From positions 1 to 52,929 of the forward strand of contig JAZQYO010000003.1 in assembly GCA_045633565.1 (NCBI GenBank): a stretch of 52,929 bases of DNA. The letters run 5' to 3'. This document shows positions 26,227 through 34,129 of this stretch, piece by piece; the first letter of the stretch is position 1, and each line of letters starts with the position of its first letter. The translations under genes and the position numbers were made by a program. The notes below the pieces were generated by a model. The model saw only the letters and a program-made list of their open reading frames with translations. It was not told the DNA's origin and ran no database searches. The stretch comes from RGIG7450 sp045633565 (GTDB lineage: Bacteria; Bacillota; Clostridia; RUG12999).

Positions 26227-26891
26227 TGGATGAAAACAAATCCTTTTTTAAAAATCTTGCCGGACCGCTGATAAGTGCAGTGATTGCGGCAGCAGTTACT
26301 GTGATTATAATGAGCTGCTGCAATCAGGACCGGGACATAAGTGCAACTGTTACCCTGCCGGAAATAAAGATTTACATACGTGGCGAGATTACATCGCCCG
26401 GTCTTTATAAAATTGATGCGGACACCCGTCTGTATGAACTTATGGAAATTGCAGGCGGGGCAACAGAAAATGCCGACATGGACAAGCTCAATCTTGCTGC
26501 AATTTTAACAGACGGAACAACAATCAATATTCCGGCAATGGGCAGCGAAAAGGAAAATGTGCAGCAAACAAAACCGGAAACCGGGCAGACGGCTGTCATA
26601 ACAAATCAAGACATATATCAAACACCTGCCCAAACACCGCCCGAGTCACCACCAAAAGATGAGAAGAAACCTGCTGTTTCGGAAAAGATAAGTTCAGGAA
26701 CAATTAATATTAACACTGCATCGGCAGATGAGCTTATGAGACTTCCGGGAGTGGGGCAGGCAATAGCGGGTAAAATTATAAGCTACCGAAATGAAAGTGG
26801 TGGATTTAAATCCATAGAAGAAATTATGAATGTTTCGGGCATAGGCGAAAAGACTTTTGAAAAAATGAAACCGTTTCTTGCGGTTGAGTAA
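26226..26891 (+). CDS. comEA: ComEA-like competence protein (SLBB + helix-hairpin-helix)
   Basis: This 221-residue protein resembles ComEA, the surface DNA receptor of natural transformation. An N-terminal membrane anchor (about 12-32) is followed by an SLBB domain (IKIYIRGEITSPGLYKIDAD). A flexible Pro/Thr/Lys-rich linker and a C-terminal double helix-hairpin-helix DNA-binding domain (INTASADELMRLPGVG, IMNVSGIGEKTFEKMKPFL) complete it. The start overlaps the leuS stop (TAATG). No comEC or comEB follows, so a role in uptake or in surface DNA binding is inferred. Confidence 0.88.
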   Translation: MDENKSFFKNLAGPLISAVIAAAVTVIIMSCCNQDRDISATVTLPEIKIYIRGEITSPGLYKIDADTRLYELMEIAGGATENADMDKLNLAAILTDGTTINIPAMGSEKENVQQTKPETGQTAVITNQDIYQTPAQTPPESPPKDEKKPAVSEKISSGTININTASADELMRLPGVGQAIAGKIISYRNESGGFKSIEEIMNVSGIGEKTFEKMKPFLAVE

Positions 26892-26905
26892 AAAGGGATA
26901 ACGAA

Positions 26906-28273
26906 ATGATGAATGATACAATAGCAGCGCTTGCGACTGTCCCGGGAAGGGGAGGCATAGCGGTAATCCGTGTAAGCGGTGATGATGCTGTTAAAATTTC
27001 ATCGGCAGTCTGCGGAGAAGAAATTTTAACTGCAAAATCTCATACGGCGCATTTTGTAAAGCTTAAAAGAGCCGATGGCAGCATAATTGACCATGCGGTT
27101 GTTACGGTTATGCTTGCGCCGGGGTCCTATACAGGCGAAAATGTGGTGGAAATAAGCTGCCATGGCAGCATGACACCCGTCAGGGAAATACTGATGATTC
27201 TGAGCGAAAACGGCGCAAGATATGCCACCGCCGGAGAGTTTACAAAAAGAGCTTTCTTAAACGGAAAAATGGACCTTTCTCAGGCGGAAGCGGTGCTTGA
27301 TATAATAAACTCCGAAAGCGAACTTGCTCTTTCGGTGGGAGTAAATCAGCTTGAGGGGAGACTATCTGCCGAAACAAACCGGATTCGTGATGAAGTGGTC
27401 TACCTTTCGGCAATGCTGGGTGCGGAAGCAGATTTTCCCGAAGAAGGTGTTTCGGGCATTTCCGATGAAGTGATAGAAGAAAAAATCACCACCTGTCTTA
27501 AAGGGCTTGAAAAGCTTATTGAAAGTTCAAAATCGGGCGAGCTTGCACGTGACGGAATAAAAACTGTTATAGCAGGGACGCCCAACACGGGCAAATCTTC
27601 GTTACTCAACACACTTGTGGGAAGACAGAGAGCTATTGTAACAAATATCCCCGGAACAACAAGAGACAGTATTGAAGAATATATTACTATTGGTCATGCA
27701 CTCATAAAGCTGATTGATACAGCAGGAATACATGATACCAATAACGAGGTTGAGAAAATCGGCGTAAGCATTGCCGGCAGTGCAGTGGAAAGTGCTGACC
27801 TGATACTTTTTGTACTCGACCTGAGCAGAAAAATAAGTGTTGAGGACAGGCAAGTGCTTGACCTTATAAAGAATAAAAACACAATAGTTATTTTTAATAA
27901 AACAGATATAGCTGACCCGTCGGCAGAAAAAGAATATGAAGAAATTCTAAAAGATTTTCGGATAGTCAAAATTTCTGCAAAAACGGGAGATGGGGTGGAA
28001 AGCCTCAAAAAAACTATTTCAGATATGTTTGATTTTCAGGAAATTGCGGTGGGCGAAAGTGCAGTAATTTCAAACGTGCGTCATATAGCTGCGGTGAAAA
28101 AAGCAAGTAGCCTGATACAAACCGCTTATGCAGACTATAAAGCCGGTGTTCCTGCCGATTTTATGGCGGTTAATTTAAGCGGTGCGGCAGAGGCTCTTGG
28201 CGAAATTACCGGAATGAGCGTGTCTGAAGAAATTGTTGACAGAATTTTTAAGGATTTTTGTGTAGGAAAGTGA
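26906..28273 (+). CDS. mnmE: tRNA modification GTPase MnmE
   Basis: This 455-residue GTPase works with MnmG to modify wobble uridine at the C5 position. The N-terminal folate-binding domain begins with DTIAALATVPGRGGIAVIRVSG. The G domain has AGTPNTGKSSLLN (G1), DTAGI (G3) and FNKTD (G4). The C-terminus ends in FCVGK, the conserved CxGK motif with the catalytic cysteine. mnmG is not in the window. It lies 14 nt after comEA. Confidence 0.97.
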   Translation: MMNDTIAALATVPGRGGIAVIRVSGDDAVKISSAVCGEEILTAKSHTAHFVKLKRADGSIIDHAVVTVMLAPGSYTGENVVEISCHGSMTPVREILMILSENGARYATAGEFTKRAFLNGKMDLSQAEAVLDIINSESELALSVGVNQLEGRLSAETNRIRDEVVYLSAMLGAEADFPEEGVSGISDEVIEEKITTCLKGLEKLIESSKSGELARDGIKTVIAGTPNTGKSSLLNTLVGRQRAIVTNIPGTTRDSIEEYITIGHALIKLIDTAGIHDTNNEVEKIGVSIAGSAVESADLILFVLDLSRKISVEDRQVLDLIKNKNTIVIFNKTDIADPSAEKEYEEILKDFRIVKISAKTGDGVESLKKTISDMFDFQEIAVGESAVISNVRHIAAVKKASSLIQTAYADYKAGVPADFMAVNLSGAAEALGEITGMSVSEEIVDRIFKDFCVGK

Positions 28274-28277
28274 GAAT

Positions 28278-29300
28278 ATGCAGCCGATTATATTAGCAAT
28301 TGAAAGCTCCTGCGACGAAACTGCTGCTGCGGTAAGTCGTGGTGGCAGGGAAATTCTATCAAGCATTATATCCACGCAGATAGATATTCATAAGGAATAT
28401 GGCGGAGTTGTGCCCGAAATTGCATCCCGTCACCATCTGACCAATATAGATACCGTAGTAAAAACCGCCATTTCAGAAAGTGGACTTGAAATGACCGATA
28501 TAGATGCGGTGGCGGTAACAGCAGGACCGGGACTTGTGGGAGCACTTCTTGTTGGTGTTTCATACGCAAAGGCGCTTGCCAGGTCGCTTTGTGTTCCACT
28601 TGTGCCCGTTCACCACATTGAAGGTCACATCTGTGCAAACTACATAGCAAACCCCGACCTTGAGCCGCCATTTGTGTGCCTTGTTGCGTCGGGCGGTCAC
28701 AGCCATATTGTCCACGTCACAGATTATGGAAAGTTTGAAATACTGGGCAGAACCCGTGACGATGCGGCAGGCGAAGCCTTTGACAAGATTGCAAGAGTAA
28801 TAGGGCTTGGGTATCCGGGCGGTCCGCTTGTGGAAAATGCGGCAAAAGAAGGAAAGAGTGACGCCATTTCATTCCCGAGAGTCCGGTTTGAAAATAAAAT
28901 GGATTTCAGCTTCAGCGGTGTTAAAACTGCGGTTATGAACTATATCCATCATGCAGAACAGAAAAATGAAAAAATTAATATAAATGATGTCGCAGCATCA
29001 TTCCAGGAGGCTGTAACAGACGTCCTGGCAGAAAATACAATATATGCAGCCCGGCTCAAAAATGTGAAAAAGATATGCCTTGCAGGCGGAGTGGCATCAA
29101 ACGGATATCTGAGGCAAAAGATGGAAAGGCTTGCAAAAAAAGACGATATTTCTGTTTTATATCCGCCACCGGTACTTTGTACCGATAATGCTGCGATGAT
29201 TTGTTGCGCCGGTTATTATGAATATAAAAACGGCAATATAGCGACAGACAGACTTAATGCATATCCCTCGCTTGAGCTTGGGGATAAAATCGTTATGTAA
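28278..29300 (+). CDS. tsaD: tRNA threonylcarbamoyladenosine synthase TsaD
   Basis: This 340-residue ASKHA-fold protein transfers the threonylcarbamoyl group to A37 of ANN-decoding tRNAs. ILAIESSCDETAAAV is the N-terminal signature. The metal-binding HHIEGH (H-x3-H) lies near residue 113, and LVASGGHSHIV and AGGVASNGYLR form the nucleotide site. It follows mnmE by 4 nt, which groups two tRNA-modification genes at the end of the operon. No hairpin terminator is clear after it. Confidence 0.97.
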   Translation: MQPIILAIESSCDETAAAVSRGGREILSSIISTQIDIHKEYGGVVPEIASRHHLTNIDTVVKTAISESGLEMTDIDAVAVTAGPGLVGALLVGVSYAKALARSLCVPLVPVHHIEGHICANYIANPDLEPPFVCLVASGGHSHIVHVTDYGKFEILGRTRDDAAGEAFDKIARVIGLGYPGGPLVENAAKEGKSDAISFPRVRFENKMDFSFSGVKTAVMNYIHHAEQKNEKININDVAASFQEAVTDVLAENTIYAARLKNVKKICLAGGVASNGYLRQKMERLAKKDDISVLYPPPVLCTDNAAMICCAGYYEYKNGNIATDRLNAYPSLELGDKIVM

Positions 29301-29342
29301 ACGCATAACATGTTGAAAAGTAACAGAATTATACAAAATTTC

Positions 29343-29405
29343 TGTGGATAACTCGCCAAAACATACGCAATACAGCACTTTTTCTGTGGAAAACTCTGTG
29401 GAAAA
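29343..29405 (-). promoter_or_regulatory. Cluster of three DnaA-box-like sites
   Basis: TGTGGATAA at 29343-29351 is the exact complement of the DnaA box TTATCCACA. TGTGGAAAA occurs at 29385-29393 and 29397-29405 (TTTTCCACA, one mismatch). All three have the same orientation. The 16-nt surroundings of the first two (TTTCTGTGGATAACTC and TTTCTGTGGAAAACTC) differ at one base and are 42 nt apart, about four helical turns. The cluster lies just ahead of fhs. Confidence 0.6.
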
Positions 29406-29453
29406 TGTGTAAAACTATAAAACTTATGTAACCTGAAAGAGAGTTGATTTTTT

Positions 29454-31124
29454 ATGAAGACGGATATTGAAATTGCTGAAAGCTGCAGTATGCTGCCCAT
29501 AACTGAGATTGCTGAAAAAATAGGAATAAAGGCTGATGACCTGGAACTTTATGGAAGATATAAAGCTAAAATCGGCTGGGAAGCTATTGAGAAAGCGAAA
29601 GCAAATAAGGACGGCAAACTTATACTTGTAACTGCTATAAACCCCACTCCTGCCGGTGAAGGCAAAACTACCACAACGGTAGGAATAGGCCAGGCATTTG
29701 AAAAAATCGGCAAAAAAGCAATTATAGCACTCAGAGAACCTTCTCTTGGACCGGTGTTCGGTGTAAAAGGCGGGGCAGCGGGAGGCGGATATGCACAGGT
29801 TGTTCCCATGGAGGATATAAATCTTCATTTCACAGGCGACATCCATGCAATGACAGCTGCAAACAACCTTCTTTCGGCACTGCTCGATAACCATATTTAT
29901 CAGGGTAATGAGCTGAACATTGACCCCAAGAAAATTGTCTGGAAACGTGTTATGGATATGAATGAACGTGCCCTTAGAAACATTGTATGCGGCATGGGCA
30001 GAGAAGTTGATGGGGTTACCCGTCAGGATAGCTTCCAGATTACCGTTGCGTCTGAGATAATGGCAATTGTATGCCTTGCGGAAGGTATTGAAGATTTAAA
30101 AGACCGTCTCGGCAAGATTATTGTTGCTTATACATACGACAATAAACCGGTTACTGCTGCTGACCTTAAGGCGGTAGGATCAATGGCGGTACTTTTGAAA
30201 GACGCAATAAAACCAAATCTTGTTCAGACTCTTGAAAATACGCCTTGTCTGATGCATGGCGGTCCTTTTGCAAATATCGCACATGGCTGCAACAGTGTAA
30301 CAGCAACAAAACTTGCACTCAAACTCGCAGATTACTGCATTACAGAAGCAGGCTTCGGTGCAGACCTTGGCGGCGAAAAGTTTCTGGACATCAAATGTCG
30401 CAAAGCAGGGCTTAATCCCAGTGCAATAGTAATTGTTGCGACAATCCGTGCTCTCAAATATAACGGCGGAGTTAAAAAAGAAGACCTTGCCGGAGAAAAT
30501 GTTGAGGCACTGAAAAAAGGTCTTCCCAATCTCGGCAAACATATTGAAAATATTAAATCCTGTGGAATCCAGCCTATTGTTACACTCAACTCATTTGCAA
30601 CAGATACAGAGGCTGAGCAGAAAGCGGTAGAACAGTTCTGCGCCGGCTATGGCGTGGCTTGTGTTAAATGCGAAGGCTTTGCAAAAGGTGGCGAAGGTGC
30701 AACAGAGCTTGCAAAAAAAATTGTTGAGGTAACAGATAAGGAAACGGCTCCCTACAAACCTTTCTATGAACTTGATATGCCCATTAAAGACAAAATAAAC
30801 GCAGTTGTAACAAAGGTTTATGGAGGTAGCGGCGTAAATTATACTGCGGCTGCATCCCAGCAGATTGCAAGAATTGAGGCTTTGGGCTATGGAAATCTGC
30901 CTGTCTGCATTGCGAAGAATCAGTATTCGCTGTCGGATGATGCGACTGCACTTGGCAGACCGGAAGGCTTTGAGGTTACCGTAACAGAAGCAAGAGTTTC
31001 CGCCGGCGCCGGATTTGTGGTGGTGCTTACAGGCACAATCATGACCATGCCCGGACTTCCCAAAACCCCTGCGGCAAACAACATTGATATAGACGGAACC
31101 GGAAAAATCACCGGATTATTTTAA
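29454..31124 (+). CDS. fhs: Formate-tetrahydrofolate ligase
   Basis: This 556-residue enzyme makes 10-formyl-tetrahydrofolate from formate, ATP and tetrahydrofolate. It serves one-carbon metabolism and, in acetogens, the Wood-Ljungdahl pathway. The P-loop TPAGEGKTTTTVG (about residue 64), REPSLGPVFGVKGGAAGGGYAQV and DIHAMTAANNLL are hallmark segments. Full length for the family. It forms a single-gene unit with its own terminator. The DnaA-box-like cluster 50-110 nt upstream overlaps where a -35 region would be. No other Wood-Ljungdahl gene is in the window, so acetogenesis cannot be concluded. Confidence 0.97.
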   Translation: MKTDIEIAESCSMLPITEIAEKIGIKADDLELYGRYKAKIGWEAIEKAKANKDGKLILVTAINPTPAGEGKTTTTVGIGQAFEKIGKKAIIALREPSLGPVFGVKGGAAGGGYAQVVPMEDINLHFTGDIHAMTAANNLLSALLDNHIYQGNELNIDPKKIVWKRVMDMNERALRNIVCGMGREVDGVTRQDSFQITVASEIMAIVCLAEGIEDLKDRLGKIIVAYTYDNKPVTAADLKAVGSMAVLLKDAIKPNLVQTLENTPCLMHGGPFANIAHGCNSVTATKLALKLADYCITEAGFGADLGGEKFLDIKCRKAGLNPSAIVIVATIRALKYNGGVKKEDLAGENVEALKKGLPNLGKHIENIKSCGIQPIVTLNSFATDTEAEQKAVEQFCAGYGVACVKCEGFAKGGEGATELAKKIVEVTDKETAPYKPFYELDMPIKDKINAVVTKVYGGSGVNYTAAASQQIARIEALGYGNLPVCIAKNQYSLSDDATALGRPEGFEVTVTEARVSAGAGFVVVLTGTIMTMPGLPKTPAANNIDIDGTGKITGLF

Positions 31125-31152
31125 AAAAGACGCCCCACGTGGCGTCTTTTTT
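31123..31152 (+). terminator. Intrinsic terminator of fhs
   Basis: AAAAAAGACGCC (31123-31134) pairs with GGCGTCTTTTTT (31141-31152) around a 6-nt loop, right after the stop codon. Confidence 0.92.
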
Positions 31153-31166
31153 AAAATACAAAGTGG

Positions 31167-31198
31167 ATTGTAGGGGCCGGCGTCCTCGACGATCCGCA
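31167..31198. repeat. Palindromic interspersed repeat, partial copy 5
   Basis: It begins ATTGTAGGGG and contains GGCGTCCTCGACGATCCGC, like the first half of copies 1 and 2, but lacks the closing CCCTACA end. It is a truncated member of the family. Confidence 0.55.
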
Positions 31199-31218
31199 AT
31201 GTTTTGTAAATAAATGTC

Positions 31219-31247
31219 TTGCAATTAATGAAAAAGTATGATATATT
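31219..31247 (+). promoter_or_regulatory. Promoter of candidate structured RNA
   Basis: TTGCAA (31219-31224), 17 nt, TATATT (31242-31247) with TG at 31239-31240. The expected start, near 31254, falls exactly at the base of the large hairpin. Confidence 0.65.
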
Positions 31248-31252
31248 GGAAG

Positions 31253-31411
31253 TGCGACATAACTTAATATCGAACTTGTAAGTGTGATTTTTGCTTTTCT
31301 GGCAAAAATGCACGCTCTGTTTTCATACACTTACAAGTTTATGATGAGTTATGTCGCAGTAACCAGAGTTGTGCGTTTTTCATGCGTCAACTTTGGTTGG
31401 CGCATTTTTTT
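31253..31411 (+). ncRNA. Candidate stand-alone structured RNA
   Basis: Three nested perfect helices are seen: 31253-31264 with 31347-31358 (12 bp), 31273-31285 with 31327-31339 (13 bp) and 31287-31294 with 31302-31309 (8 bp). A terminator hairpin (31383-31391 with 31396-31404, one G-U) and seven T follow. A competing helix, 31361-31371 with 31388-31398, would exclude the terminator. Only short unsupported reading frames occur here and the next gene is on the other strand, so this is not a leader of a neighbour. It matches no RNA family I can name. An alternative is a MITE-like palindromic element. Confidence 0.5.
31383..31411 (+). terminator. Terminator of candidate structured RNA
   Basis: TGCGTCAAC (31383-31391) pairs with GTTGGCGCA (31396-31404) across a 4-nt loop, with one G-U pair, followed by seven T. 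Confidence 0.75.
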
Positions 31412-31444
31412 ATGCGCACAGCTCCCTTTTTTGCGACATAAACT

Positions 31445-31482
31445 GAAGAAGAAAACCCGCCGAACGGCGGGTTTTCTTCTTT
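31445..31482. terminator. Terminator of the AlkD-ZIP operon
   Basis: Positions 31448-31461 pair perfectly with 31466-31479 (GAAAACCCGCC/GGCGGGTTTTC core) around a GAAC loop. The stem directly follows the minus-strand stop codon of the ZIP gene. Confidence 0.85.
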
Positions 31483-32264
31483 TATCCCAAAGCTACGTCG
31501 AGAGCCATCATAAGTGTAAAACCAAGGGAGAACATCACCGTTCCGATGTTGGAATGTTCGCCCTGAGACATTTCTGGGATAAGCTCTTCCACTACCACAT
31601 AAATCATTGCACCTGCGGCAAAACTTAAAAGATAGGGAAGTATGGGGGTTACAATCGATGCCGCAAGGATGGTTAAGAGTGCGCCGATTGGTTCAACAAT
31701 TCCCGAAAGAGCACCGTAGAGAAAGGCTTTTGACTTTTTTTCGCCGTCTGACGCCATTGGCATGGAAATAATTGCGCCTTCCGGGAAGTTCTGGATAGCT
31801 ATTCCAAGCGACAGGGCGAGTGCACCGGCAATTGACATTGCTGCATTTCCGCTTACTATTCCGGCATAAACCACACCCACCGCCATGCCCTCGGGCAGAT
31901 TGTGAAGAACAACTGCGAGCACCAACATGGAATTTTTCTTTAAATTACTTTTTGGACCTTCCACATGGCCGCTTACGGCGTGAAGGTGGGGAATGAGCTT
32001 ATCAAGTAAGAGAAGAAAGAGTATGCCTATCCAGAATCCCACTGTCGCAGGGATAAAGGAAAGCTTGCCCATGTTTTCTGCCTGATTCATCGCAGGAATT
32101 AAAAGACTCCAGATTGATGCCGCAACCATGACACCGCCGGCAAAGCCTGTCAGTGCACGCTGAACTTGCCGGCTGAGATTTCCTTTCATAAAAAACACAC
32201 AGGCAGAGCCTAAAATTGTTCCGATAAATGGAATTAAAATTCCTTTCCATACTTCAAAATTCAT
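31482..32264 (-). CDS. ZIP family metal transporter
   Basis: This 260-residue membrane protein belongs to the ZIP (Zn/Fe-regulated transporter-like) family, which moves divalent metals into the cytoplasm. The paired metal-binding motifs VLHNLPEGMAVG and IQNFPEGAIIS lie in the fourth and fifth helices. About eight hydrophobic segments are present, and a histidine-containing loop (HLHAVSGH) links helices three and four. It is closest to the GufA/ZupT branch. It follows the AlkD-like gene by 4 nt on the same strand. No metal-regulator site was recognised. Confidence 0.9.
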   Translation of the reverse strand: MNFEVWKGILIPFIGTILGSACVFFMKGNLSRQVQRALTGFAGGVMVAASIWSLLIPAMNQAENMGKLSFIPATVGFWIGILFLLLLDKLIPHLHAVSGHVEGPKSNLKKNSMLVLAVVLHNLPEGMAVGVVYAGIVSGNAAMSIAGALALSLGIAIQNFPEGAIISMPMASDGEKKSKAFLYGALSGIVEPIGALLTILAASIVTPILPYLLSFAAGAMIYVVVEELIPEMSQGEHSNIGTVMFSLGFTLMMALDVALG

Positions 32265-32268
32265 AATA

Positions 32269-32949
32269 TCATTCCTTTACCTTTAATGTTTTAAGATGTT
32301 CTTTTGTTTCTTTCGAAATTTTAAGACTTTCGAGCGATTTCTGAATTGCTTTGTTATGCACCCAGACTGAAAGCCTGCGCCCGGTTATGTAAGAAATTGC
32401 ACATTCATATTGTTTTACAAGCGCCGTCTGAAAATACCAGGCGACCATCATATTAACATAGTATTCATCCGACCGGATTTTTGAAACCCTTTCGGGAAAT
32501 TCCGGACGAAAATTTTCACCCAGATAAAAACTAAGGAGCAGACCGATGGCATACCTTACCGTATATGTTTTATCTGAATTTAGCCACTTATATATATGAG
32601 GGAGAAGTTTTTCGGGGTTTTTCCTGAAAACAGGCGGGCGAAACATGTCGCAGGTTGCCCAGTTATCAATAAAGGGGAGAAACTTTTCCGCCAGAAAAAG
32701 TGCACGGTCAAAATCCTTTTCCTGCTCAATTAAAAATGCGTGAAGATTGTTTTCCTCATAATATTTGTGGGGGAGAGTATTTAAAAAGTTCTCCGCCTCA
32801 GGAGTTTTTGCGAAATCTTTTGCAAATTTCCGAAGCTGTGGCACACGCACGCCAATTATAAGGTCAGGGTTTACTGTGGGCATAAGGGCAGAATGAAATT
32901 TTTTATATCCTATGTCCTGCATGGACAAAAGCATTTTGGTAACGGGCAC
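32269..32949 (-). CDS. DNA alkylation repair protein (AlkD-like)
   Basis: This 226-residue HEAT-repeat-type protein resembles AlkD DNA glycosylases, which remove bulky or cationic alkylated bases. Matching segments include GVRVPQLRKFAKDF, YYEENNLHAFLIEQ, FLPFIDNWATCDMF and VRYAIGLLLSFYL. The catalytic-type aspartate in DNWATCD is present. The GTG at 32949 is used because an AGAGGTG site is 8 nt upstream and a promoter lies at 32972-33000, inside the longest frame. It forms an operon with the ZIP gene. Confidence 0.85.
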   Translation of the reverse strand: MPVTKMLLSMQDIGYKKFHSALMPTVNPDLIIGVRVPQLRKFAKDFAKTPEAENFLNTLPHKYYEENNLHAFLIEQEKDFDRALFLAEKFLPFIDNWATCDMFRPPVFRKNPEKLLPHIYKWLNSDKTYTVRYAIGLLLSFYLGENFRPEFPERVSKIRSDEYYVNMMVAWYFQTALVKQYECAISYITGRRLSVWVHNKAIQKSLESLKISKETKEHLKTLKVKE

Positions 32950-32971
32950 GGGAAGTTCACCTCTCTTGTTT

Positions 32972-33000
32972 AATATACCATAAAAAATAAATTTTAGCAA
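32972..33000 (-). promoter_or_regulatory. Promoter of the AlkD-ZIP operon
   Basis: Minus strand TTGCTA (33000-32995), 17 nt, TATATT (32977-32972) preceded by TGG. It is divergent from the lipid kinase promoter 16 nt away. Confidence 0.7.
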
Positions 33001-33015
33001 GGTTACATAGGTAAA

Positions 33016-33044
33016 TTGACATAGGAAAAATAATGTGATATATT
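33016..33044 (+). promoter_or_regulatory. Promoter of lipid kinase gene
   Basis: TTGACA (33016-33021), 17 nt, TATATT (33039-33044) with TG at 33036-33037. Confidence 0.8.
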
Positions 33045-33065
33045 AAGCTAAAGAGGTGGAATTGT

Positions 33066-33950
33066 ATGAAGGCAATGGTTATAATAAATCCCCGGGCAGG
33101 GAAAATGAAATCCCGGACAGCACTTTTTGATATTATCGAAACCTTGTGTCTGGCAGGTTATGATCCTACCGTTCAGATAACAACAAAGAAAGAGGATGGG
33201 GTGCTTTTTGCAAAAAAGGCAACTGCCGGCGATTATGATTTGGTAGTTTGCTGCGGCGGAGACGGCACACTCAATGAGGTAATAAGCGGCATTATAAGCT
33301 CGGGCAGAAAAATCCCGGTGGGATATATTCCGGCGGGAAGCACTAATGATTTTGCGAGAACGCTTGGCCTTTCTTTGATTCCAAAAAAAGCAGCTCAGCT
33401 GGTTGCAACCGGAACCCCTACTCCGGTGGATGTAGGCAAATTCGGCAAAGACAGATTTTTCACCTATATAGCGTCTTTTGGCATATTTACCGCTGCCAGC
33501 TACAATACTCTCCAATCCACAAAAAATGTGATGGGGCACATGGCTTATGTGCTTGAGGGAATAAAAGACCTTGGGGTTATACAGCCCTATCATGTGAAGG
33601 TTACCTCGGAAGGAAAAACTTACGAAGGAGACTATATATTTGGTGCGGTGACAAACTCAACTTCGGTAGGAGGAATTGTAAGGCTTGAAAAGAATATCGT
33701 AGACCTTTCGGACGGGCTGTTTGAGGTTGTACTTGTTAAAACCCCAAAGGATGTTACGGAATTTGGCAGAATTCTTATGGGACTTGCCAACTCAGACCTG
33801 TCGGACAGCATGTTTGACTTTTTCAAAAGTTCGGAAGTGACCTTTGAATCTGAAACGGAATTTCCGTGGGCATTGGATGGAGAAGAAGCTGAGCCGGGAA
33901 AAAAGGTAACTATAAAAAATATCAAAAATGCTATTGAATTTTTAAGATAA
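33066..33950 (+). CDS. Diacylglycerol kinase-type lipid kinase (YegS/DgkB-like)
   Basis: This 294-residue enzyme of the DAGK catalytic family phosphorylates a lipid with ATP. INPRAGKMKS is the N-terminal NPxSG-like motif, CCGGDGTLNEV the GGDGT nucleotide motif, and PAGSTNDFAR the following active-site segment. The C-terminal DGLFEVVLVK and WALDGEE are also typical. DgkB recycles diacylglycerol from lipoteichoic acid synthesis in Firmicutes, and this is a plausible role. It is a single-gene unit. Confidence 0.92.
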   Translation: MKAMVIINPRAGKMKSRTALFDIIETLCLAGYDPTVQITTKKEDGVLFAKKATAGDYDLVVCCGGDGTLNEVISGIISSGRKIPVGYIPAGSTNDFARTLGLSLIPKKAAQLVATGTPTPVDVGKFGKDRFFTYIASFGIFTAASYNTLQSTKNVMGHMAYVLEGIKDLGVIQPYHVKVTSEGKTYEGDYIFGAVTNSTSVGGIVRLEKNIVDLSDGLFEVVLVKTPKDVTEFGRILMGLANSDLSDSMFDFFKSSEVTFESETEFPWALDGEEAEPGKKVTIKNIKNAIEFLR

Positions 33951-33965
33951 TTTTGTCGTATTTTG

Positions 33966-33994
33966 TTGACAAAGGTGTATCCTAATGGTAAAAT
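33966..33994 (+). promoter_or_regulatory. Promoter of uraA-pyrR operon
   Basis: TTGACA (33966-33971), 17 nt, TAAAAT (33989-33994) with TG at 33986-33987. Transcription should begin near 34001. Confidence 0.8.
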
Positions 33995-34000
33995 ATATGT

Positions 34001-34086
34001 AACATATATCTTTAATCCGATACAGCGATGTCGGCAAGATAAAATGGCGCGAAAGATAAGTCTTGCCTGACGGCAAGGCTTTTTTT
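34001..34086 (+). promoter_or_regulatory. Transcription attenuator leader of uraA-pyrR
   Basis: Three mutually exclusive elements are visible. A terminator (34059-34067 with 34072-34080, then seven T) can be blocked by an antiterminator pairing of GGCAAGA (34033-34039) with TCTTGCC (34061-34067). That can in turn be blocked by an upstream hairpin, CCGAT (34017-34021) with GTCGG (34030-34034). This is the logic of PyrR attenuation. However, the classic PyrR loop (GAGAGG-like) is not seen, so the ligand or protein involved is inferred from the genes downstream. Confidence 0.7.
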
Positions 34087-34129
34087 GTTGACGAGAGAAG
34101 ATATAAATAATTTTTAGGAGCGTGTAAAT

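Noticed and set aside
34001..34086. Purine riboswitch ahead of uraA
   Set aside because: The conserved purine-riboswitch core loops are absent, and the operon is for pyrimidine uptake.
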